Shown piece by piece: positions 58,337-64,000 of a stretch of 64,000 nucleotides of DNA. The position numbers and the translations under genes were made by a program. The notes beneath the pieces are model-generated. The model had not been told where the DNA came from. It ran no database searches and worked only from the letters and a program-made list of their open reading frames with translations. The DNA is taken from assembly GCF_026319325.1 (NCBI RefSeq), contig NZ_JAPDMU010000001.1, positions 620,001-684,000 on the forward strand, given 5' to 3'. Each line of letters starts with the position of its first letter. The stretch's first letter is position 1. This DNA is from Methylophaga sp. OBS3 (GTDB taxonomy: Bacteria; Pseudomonadota; Gammaproteobacteria; Nitrosococcales; Methylophagaceae).

Positions 58337-59024
58337 GCTGCATCACCTCTTTAACAAACGGGATAGTCAAACGACGCTGTGCTTGCAGAGAAGCATGATC
58401 AAGCATTTGAAGGACATTAATTAAAGACGGCATATCACGGCCATAATGCCGTAATAGATATTGTGCCACCTCTTCAGACAAAATGAGACCACGACTCTGC
58501 GCCTGTAAAATCAGTGCTTGTTGTTTTAAGTCATCATCCATCATTGCTAATTGGAAAACTAACCCCGTCGCCAAGCGCGAACGCAAATCAGCAAGCGTAA
58601 TGGTAGATTGAGCCGGTGGGTTTTCCGCCATGATTAACAGCCGCTTTTGCTGCAACCTCAGTTCATTAAAGGCATGAAACAATGCTTCTTGCCAAGCAAT
58701 GTCACCTGCAATCGCTTCGACATCATCACAACAGATAACATCAGCATGCATGAGCGACATCAATACACTTGGTTCAGCCGTATCACGAAGCTCACTAAAG
58801 TTGAGGTAAGCCACGCTCGTTTGCTGCTGGATTGTTTCGGCAATTGCTAAACAAAGATGTGTTTTACCTGAACCTGACACACCACAAATATAAAGAAAGC
58901 CGTGCCCTTCCCCTTGGCAAAACTCATCTACGGCTTCGCGTAATGTCTCATCACTAAACAGAAAGTTATCTAAGCGATAAATTTCTTGTGGCGAAATACG
59001 TAATGTCAGTTGTTTATGGGCCAT
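58326..59024 (-). CDS. hda: DnaA regulatory inactivator Hda
   Basis: A 232-residue AAA+ protein homologous to DnaA domain III. Walker A GVSGSGKT is at 48-55. The N-terminal QLTLRI segment includes the clamp-binding motif. With the beta clamp it stimulates DnaA-ATP hydrolysis after initiation. Position after perM is conserved. Confidence 0.93.
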   Translation of the reverse strand: MAHKQLTLRISPQEIYRLDNFLFSDETLREAVDEFCQGEGHGFLYICGVSGSGKTHLCLAIAETIQQQTSVAYLNFSELRDTAEPSVLMSLMHADVICCDDVEAIAGDIAWQEALFHAFNELRLQQKRLLIMAENPPAQSTITLADLRSRLATGLVFQLAMMDDDLKQQALILQAQSRGLILSEEVAQYLLRHYGRDMPSLINVLQMLDHASLQAQRRLTIPFVKEVMQHGN

Positions 59025-59031
59025 GCTTGCT

Positions 59032-60099
59032 TTATGAATATAAGTGGCTGTTTACATAACGATCATGTGCATGGCGTAACAACACCATTACCACTGCTGC
59101 GACCGGTAAAGCCAATAAGACGCCGATAAAACCAAATAGACTGCCACCTGCCATTACGGCAAAAATAACAGCAACCGGATGTAAACCAATTCGTTCACCC
59201 ACAAAACGCGGTGTTAACACCATGCCTTCGATTAACTGTGCAAAGCTAAATACGCCAATCACATACAGAATGGGTAACCAATCTTGGAATTGGAGGTAGG
59301 CCGCTAATCCGGCCAGAACGATACCGACCAATAAGCCAAGGTATGGGACAAAACTCACCACACCAGCAACAACTCCCAATAAGATGGCAAGGTCTAAACC
59401 AATAAAGGTTAAGCCGACGCTATAAATAATTGCCAACGCCAACATGACCATCAACTGGCCCCGTAAAAAACCTGCCAACATTTCATCACACTCCAACGAT
59501 AACTCAGTGATTTTTTCGGCATGTCTGCGTGGCAAAAGCTCACGAAAACGGGCAACCAATAAATCCCAATCACGTAATAAATAGAATGTGATGACAGGTA
59601 TCAACACTAAGTTAGTTACAAAGCCAAGTAATGCAATACCCGAACGACTTAGGTAACCAAACACGTCACCGGCCATTTTGCCGGCCTCAGACCAGTAGTT
59701 TTTTAATCCGTCTTTGAGCGTATCGAGGTTAATCATCTCTTTAGATAAGCCCAACATTTGCAATAACGGATCAATACTATTTTGTAACTTATCGATGTAG
59801 CCCGGCATTTTCTCGAACAATGACGCTATCTGACCACCCAATAATGGGATCAGAATCAGAACTGAAATCACTAGAACAAGAAATAAACTGCTAAAGACAA
59901 TGACAACTGACAAGGTACGGGACAAATTCCGCTCTTCAAGACGGTCTACGAGTGGATCACCGAGGTAGGCTAATAATGCGGCCACAAAAAATGGCATTAA
60001 CACATTGGCAAGTTGATAAAACAAAAAGCCAAACAACAATAGAGAAGCCAATATCAGCCATTTATTGCTGTCTGAAATCAGCGGTTGTTTTTCTGTCAT
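59032..60099 (-). CDS. perM: AI-2E family transporter, PerM type
   Basis: A 355-residue membrane protein with about eight hydrophobic segments and the family blocks GVVSFVPYLGLLVG and PRFVGERIGLHPVAVIFAV. Some family members export AI-2 or move Na+; PerM itself is not well characterised. Confidence 0.9.
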   Translation of the reverse strand: MTEKQPLISDSNKWLILASLLLFGFLFYQLANVLMPFFVAALLAYLGDPLVDRLEERNLSRTLSVVIVFSSLFLVLVISVLILIPLLGGQIASLFEKMPGYIDKLQNSIDPLLQMLGLSKEMINLDTLKDGLKNYWSEAGKMAGDVFGYLSRSGIALLGFVTNLVLIPVITFYLLRDWDLLVARFRELLPRRHAEKITELSLECDEMLAGFLRGQLMVMLALAIIYSVGLTFIGLDLAILLGVVAGVVSFVPYLGLLVGIVLAGLAAYLQFQDWLPILYVIGVFSFAQLIEGMVLTPRFVGERIGLHPVAVIFAVMAGGSLFGFIGVLLALPVAAVVMVLLRHAHDRYVNSHLYS

Positions 60100-60150
60100 G
60101 TTTGCCTCAATTATCCATTTTCAGGAGGCTACCACGTAGCCCGTGCGAAC

Positions 60151-60699
60151 CTATTTGCGTTGACGCCACGCACTTAAGCCCCAGACCATGACATATTCAC
60201 TGCCACTATTTATAACACTGGCAACAACAAGCCAAATTCCGATAGTTGTCACGGCATCAAGCTCTGAAAACCACTGCGCCTGAACCATCACCAAAAGCAC
60301 CAGCAGGATCTGTAGCAAGGTGTTGATCTTGCTGCTCCAGAGTGGTTTCAACTCAAACTCACCGAAGGCATTATGGTAAGCGAGCGCCCCAATTACAATG
60401 ACTAAATCACGGCCCATCACTAAAAAAAACAGCCACCAAGGTAATAATTGCAAGTAGCTCAACGTGGCAAAGCTCGCAACTAAAAGTAATTTGTCAGCAA
60501 TAGGATCAAGAATTGAGCCAAGCCGTGATTGCCAGTGATAATGTTTGGCTAAAAAGCCATCCAAGCCATCCGAGATTCCAGCAATAGCAAACAAAAGTAA
60601 TGCTAAACGAAAATCAAATTGCAGCATTGCCCAGACGACTGGACCGATCAGTACGATACGAAAACAGGAAATTAAGTTCGGAATATCGCGATAGGTCAA
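60151..60699 (-). CDS. CDP-alcohol phosphatidyltransferase (PgsA-like)
   Basis: A 182-residue membrane enzyme with the signature DGLDGFLAKHYHWQSRLGSI and DPIADK. It matches phosphatidylglycerophosphate-type synthases. The start is TTG overlapping the DUF2066 stop. A second pgsA may exist elsewhere, so substrate is not certain. Confidence 0.85.
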   Translation of the reverse strand: MTYRDIPNLISCFRIVLIGPVVWAMLQFDFRLALLLFAIAGISDGLDGFLAKHYHWQSRLGSILDPIADKLLLVASFATLSYLQLLPWWLFFLVMGRDLVIVIGALAYHNAFGEFELKPLWSSKINTLLQILLVLLVMVQAQWFSELDAVTTIGIWLVVASVINSGSEYVMVWGLSAWRQRK

Positions 60700-61736
60700 G
60701 GCACAAACCGGAATTGTTCAACTTGGCTATCGGCAGGACTGTCTTGCGATTCAAGTTGGCCATCAAACGCCAATAGTTCGCGAAATTTAGTCTCATCACC
60801 GCTTAAACCGATGTCTAACGTTAAAACCTCATTACGCATATTAACGACTTTAACTGAATCAACCGCTTGCATATTATTAAAGTATGCAAGTAAGCGACTG
60901 TAATCTTGATAGTTTTTAACGTTGGTAATTTGTATCGATAATTGCTGCGCCTCGCCCATTTTCTGAGCAAAACGTTGACCTAAAATATCTGCTAATTGAT
61001 GTAAACCTTGTGTCAGAGATTGAGTAACATCACCCTCACTTTGCCAACGTTCAACGTCGTTATTCATTAGTGCCTGCCAACTGATACCAGCTTGACTATC
61101 ACTACCACGTAGCTGTGCACTGACAATAATCTTAGCGCCATAACGCTCAGAAGCAGCCTTTACCGTTTCGTTATTATTGGTCCAGATATCGCTAAAACTG
61201 ATTTGCGTCAGATCCTGCAAATCCATTACCGGCATGTTCACTGGCAAGCCACGCTTTTCTGAAATGTTGTGAATCGAGTCTGTCAGTGACTTATCATCAT
61301 TATCACCAATTAAGCGTTGTTGACCACCAATATCCGTTGCTAGCCAGAGTAAAATCTCAGGACGATTTTCACTCCACGTAGGTAAACCGATGGCTTGTAA
61401 GGCGTTATCAATTCGTTGCTCATCAAAAATAAACGTGACAGCTAATTCTTCAGGCGTCGTTAAATCAGCATCTTCATTCGTTTGTTGATAAGAATATTGT
61501 TCTACATATCTATCGGCATCGGCCAGTAAGGCTGTGATATCCGCGTCGTTTACTGTTTTACGATTACCCACAATCTTAACGATGACTTGTTTCAAAGCTT
61601 CTGGCGCAACTCGGCTACGATCTGCCTCACTTTGTGAAGCAACTGCCACTTGAGCTTGATAGAGATTAGGAACTGGTGCGGCCAAGAGCTTGGTCGCAAA
61701 GAAAAGGAAAAACAGCACGGTTATTAATCGGGTCAT
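60696..61736 (-). CDS. DUF2066 family exported protein
   Basis: A 346-residue protein with a signal peptide (about 1-19, cleaved after LLAA). It matches the DUF2066 proteins found beside purM. No catalytic motif is evident. It is divergent from purM with 59 bases between, and begins the long perM-hda-recJ run. Confidence 0.82.
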   Translation of the reverse strand: MTRLITVLFFLFFATKLLAAPVPNLYQAQVAVASQSEADRSRVAPEALKQVIVKIVGNRKTVNDADITALLADADRYVEQYSYQQTNEDADLTTPEELAVTFIFDEQRIDNALQAIGLPTWSENRPEILLWLATDIGGQQRLIGDNDDKSLTDSIHNISEKRGLPVNMPVMDLQDLTQISFSDIWTNNNETVKAASERYGAKIIVSAQLRGSDSQAGISWQALMNNDVERWQSEGDVTQSLTQGLHQLADILGQRFAQKMGEAQQLSIQITNVKNYQDYSRLLAYFNNMQAVDSVKVVNMRNEVLTLDIGLSGDETKFRELLAFDGQLESQDSPADSQVEQFRFVP

Positions 61737-61795
61737 TGTGGTATTCTAGCACGCTGATTTTCTTGTGTGACGCCCATTATTCTCAGGACTTAAGC

Positions 61796-62857
61796 ATGAC
61801 CAATTCCGTTGATTCTAATAATCCATCAACTACTTCACTCAGCTACCGCGACGCTGGTGTCGATATCGAAGCAGGTAACGCACTAGTTGACCGTATTAAA
61901 CCTTTGGCAGCTAAAACAAAACGTCCTGGCGTAATGGCGGGCTTAGGTGGTTTCGGTAGTCTTTTTGAGTTGCCATTGGATCGTTATAAAAATCCGGTGT
62001 TGGTCTCAGGAACCGATGGTGTTGGTACTAAGCTACGTTTAGCAATTGAGTCTGGTATTCATAACACGATTGGTATTGATTTGGTTGCCATGTGTGCCAA
62101 TGACATCGCTGTATTAGGTGCTGAACCCCTCTTTTTCCTAGATTACTACGCTACCGGTAAATTAAACGTTGATATCGCAACTGATGTGGTTGCAGGTATT
62201 GCTGAAGGTTGTCTGCAATCTGGTGCAGCATTGGTTGGTGGTGAAACCGCCGAAATGCCAAGCATGTATGAAGAAGGCGACTACGACTTAGCTGGTTTTT
62301 GTGTTGGTATCGTTGAAAAAGATGGTGTCATTGATGGCAGTAAAGTGGCTGCTGGTAACGCCATTATCGGTATTGCCTCGTCGGGCCCACACTCAAATGG
62401 TTATTCATTGATCCGTAAAATCATCGAGCGTAGTGGTGCCAACCTTAACGATGCATTTGATGGTGCAACGTTGGGCGAAAGACTGTTAGCACCAACAAGA
62501 ATTTACGTTAAACAACTTCTGCAACTTAATGAAAAAGTTGATATTCATGCACTTTCCCACATCACTGGCGGTGGTTTAATCGAAAATATTCCACGCGTTT
62601 TACCTGAGGGTGTTGTAGCCGTTATCAATGCAGCTAGCTGGCAGCGCCCTGCTGTATTTGATTGGTTACAAACTAACGGTAATGTTGTTGATCACGAAAT
62701 GTACCGTACCTTTAATAATGGTATCGGCATGGTCGTTGTTGTTGACGAAAGCCAAGCGCAAGAAACAGTAAATACCTTAATTGCATTGGGCGAAACGGCA
62801 ATGCAAATTGGTCATATCGAAGCATCTGATGCTAGCGAGCGTGTGATTATCCGATGA
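61796..62857 (+). CDS. purM: Phosphoribosylformylglycinamidine cyclo-ligase
   Basis: A 353-residue enzyme of purine synthesis. Conserved blocks are [35 protein letters not shown] and [12 protein letters not shown]. The start is the ATG after AGGACTTAAGC; an upstream reading is in the leader region. It overlaps purN by 4 bases. Confidence 0.97.
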   Translation: MTNSVDSNNPSTTSLSYRDAGVDIEAGNALVDRIKPLAAKTKRPGVMAGLGGFGSLFELPLDRYKNPVLVSGTDGVGTKLRLAIESGIHNTIGIDLVAMCANDIAVLGAEPLFFLDYYATGKLNVDIATDVVAGIAEGCLQSGAALVGGETAEMPSMYEEGDYDLAGFCVGIVEKDGVIDGSKVAAGNAIIGIASSGPHSNGYSLIRKIIERSGANLNDAFDGATLGERLLAPTRIYVKQLLQLNEKVDIHALSHITGGGLIENIPRVLPEGVVAVINAASWQRPAVFDWLQTNGNVVDHEMYRTFNNGIGMVVVVDESQAQETVNTLIALGETAMQIGHIEASDASERVIIR

Positions 62858-63432
62858 AAAAAGCACGACTGGTCATTTTAATTTCGGGTCGTGGTAGCAA
62901 CATGCAGTCAATCATCCGTGCCATTGAGGCGGATGAACTGTCAGCAGAAATAACTGCGGTTATTAGTAACCGACCCGATGCTGCTGGCCTTGACTCAGCT
63001 GCCAATGCAGGTATTGCCACACAATTACTCGACCACAAACAATACGAAAGCCGTGAAGCTTTTGATATTGAGCTTGCCCGTGTCATTGACAGCTACCAAC
63101 CAGATTTCGTTATTCTGGCTGGCTTTATGCGAATTTTGACGGCTGATTTTGTGGAGCACTTTGCAGGCAAACTTATCAATATCCATCCGTCGCTATTGCC
63201 AAAGTTCAAAGGCTTACACACGCATCAAAGAGCCATTGAAGCTGGGGAAAAAGAACATGGTGCAAGTGTGCATTTTGTCACAGCAGAGTTGGATGATGGC
63301 CCTGTAATCTTACAAGCCAAAGTACCCGTAATGGCTGATGATACAGCGGATACTCTCGCTGCCCGTGTACTGATTGAGGAACATAAGCTGTATCCAGATG
63401 CCATAAAGCTATTGATACAACAAGGCGCTTAA
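62854..63432 (+). CDS. purN: Phosphoribosylglycinamide formyltransferase
   Basis: A 192-residue folate-dependent GAR transformylase. The phosphate-binding loop is [10 protein letters not shown] (11-20). Catalytic [12 protein letters not shown] and the later Asp in ELDDGPV match the Asn-His-Asp set. Translationally coupled to purM. Confidence 0.97.
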   Translation: MKKARLVILISGRGSNMQSIIRAIEADELSAEITAVISNRPDAAGLDSAANAGIATQLLDHKQYESREAFDIELARVIDSYQPDFVILAGFMRILTADFVEHFAGKLINIHPSLLPKFKGLHTHQRAIEAGEKEHGASVHFVTAELDDGPVILQAKVPVMADDTADTLAARVLIEEHKLYPDAIKLLIQQGA

Positions 63433-63436
63433 CTTT

Positions 63437-64000
63437 ATGAGACAACTGCTGACCGGCTTATTTTTGCTGCTGTTGGCAACGCGTTTATACGCTGAACCGT
63501 TGCCTGATTTTCATGCAAATTATCAGGTTGAGTTAAACGGCATTCAAGCTGGTGAACTCAAACAAACCCTAACAACTGATGAAGCAGGACAACGGAAGTT
63601 TGTTTCAAAAACCCAAGCGAAAGGCATCTTCGCATTTATAAAGCCCGATATTATTGAAGAAACCAGTCTTTGGGTTTATCACCAAGATAAAATTCGTCCT
63701 ATGTTTTATCGCTATTCACGTGATGGCGGCAAGAAAGATAAAACGCTCACCATGGACTTTTACTGGAATAAGTTAAAAGTACATATTGATGATCGTGAGC
63801 AACCTTGGGATTTAAAACTCAAACGCAATACCCTCGATAAGCTGGTCTACCAACTTCAAGTCATGCACGATTTGGAAAATAATCGCGATAAACTGACCTA
63901 CACCATTGCCGATGGTGGCAAACTCAAAAAGTATGAAATTATTCGTCTAGGCGAAGAAATCATTGATACCCCATTAGGTAAAATCGCTGCCGTAAAACTC
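63437..64000 (+). CDS. DUF3108 family exported protein, 5' part (3' end outside window)
   Basis: 188 codons are in view from the ATG 4 bases after purN. Signal peptide is about 1-19 (MRQLLTGLFLLLLATRLYA). The mature part is beta-rich with YRYSRDGGKKDKT and YQLQVMHDLEN, typical of DUF3108. The end is missing. It follows purM-purN in many gammaproteobacteria. Confidence 0.85.
   Translation, partial: MRQLLTGLFLLLLATRLYAEPLPDFHANYQVELNGIQAGELKQTLTTDEAGQRKFVSKTQAKGIFAFIKPDIIEETSLWVYHQDKIRPMFYRYSRDGGKKDKTLTMDFYWNKLKVHIDDREQPWDLKLKRNTLDKLVYQLQVMHDLENNRDKLTYTIADGGKLKKYEIIRLGEEIIDTPLGKIAAVKL

Overview
The window is chromosomal core DNA of a free-living, motile gammaproteobacterium. The evidence is gene order: yceD-rpmF-plsX-fabH-fabD-fabG-acpP-fabF-pabC-mltG-tmk-holB-pilZ-tatD family, tRNA-Leu-tig-clpP-clpX-lon, dedD-cvpA-purF, ilvB-ilvH-ilvC, purM-purN and hda-rpfE-like-recJ-dinG. 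The moderately AT-rich coding style and the mix of Pseudomonas-like and E. coli-like neighbourhoods suggest a Methylophaga-like or related lineage. That is an impression only, because no methylotrophy gene lies here. I found no insertion sequence, prophage, CRISPR array, rRNA or integrase.

Layout. 1-14800 is the accessory part. It holds the end of a hybrid histidine kinase with a small membrane protein, a LuxR-type regulator, and a LysR regulator divergent from an exported cupin, an exported cyclophilin-like protein and a zinc alcohol dehydrogenase. Next come a phosphorelay block (hybrid kinase, Hpt protein, REC-GGDEF protein), an SLC13-type permease, a chemoreceptor with a near-consensus flagellar sigma-28 promoter, and a GDSL lipoprotein. 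14804-25537 (minus strand) is the fatty-acid synthesis cluster with peptidoglycan, dTMP, DNA polymerase III and pilus genes. 25638-30857 holds purF, cvpA, dedD and lon. 30990-34452 holds clpX, clpP, tig and a tRNA-Leu(UAG).

34753-44551 is mixed: a 5'-nucleotidase, a NERD protein, a cation diffusion facilitator, phosphoglucomutase, a YceF-type Maf protein, a small exported protein, the amgK-murU MurNAc-recycling pair, argF-argD and sodB. 44622-51303 (minus strand) holds rimI, holD, leuA, pssA, ilvC, ilvH and ilvB. 51474-53561 (plus strand) holds pyrC, a DJ-1/PfpI protein and a parvulin. 53617-61736 is one long minus-strand gene run: DUF2066 protein, a CDP-alcohol phosphatidyltransferase, perM, hda, an rpfE-like gene, recJ and dinG. 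61796-64000 holds purM, purN and the start of a DUF3108 protein.

The most informative non-coding signals are a sigma-28 promoter before the chemoreceptor, a sigma-32-like promoter overlapping a 15-bp hairpin before lon, an intrinsic terminator about 20 nt before clpP, and a yceD promoter placed so close to its ATG that the mRNA would be nearly leaderless (pyrC is a weaker case of the same kind). There is also a terminator plus promoter arrangement that gives acpP its own transcript, paired inverted repeats in the LysR/cupin intergenic region, and a probable decayed gene remnant after the chemoreceptor. No unmistakably new system was found. The least explained loci are the LysR-cupin-cyclophilin-like-ADH cluster and the small exported protein at 39540-39944.
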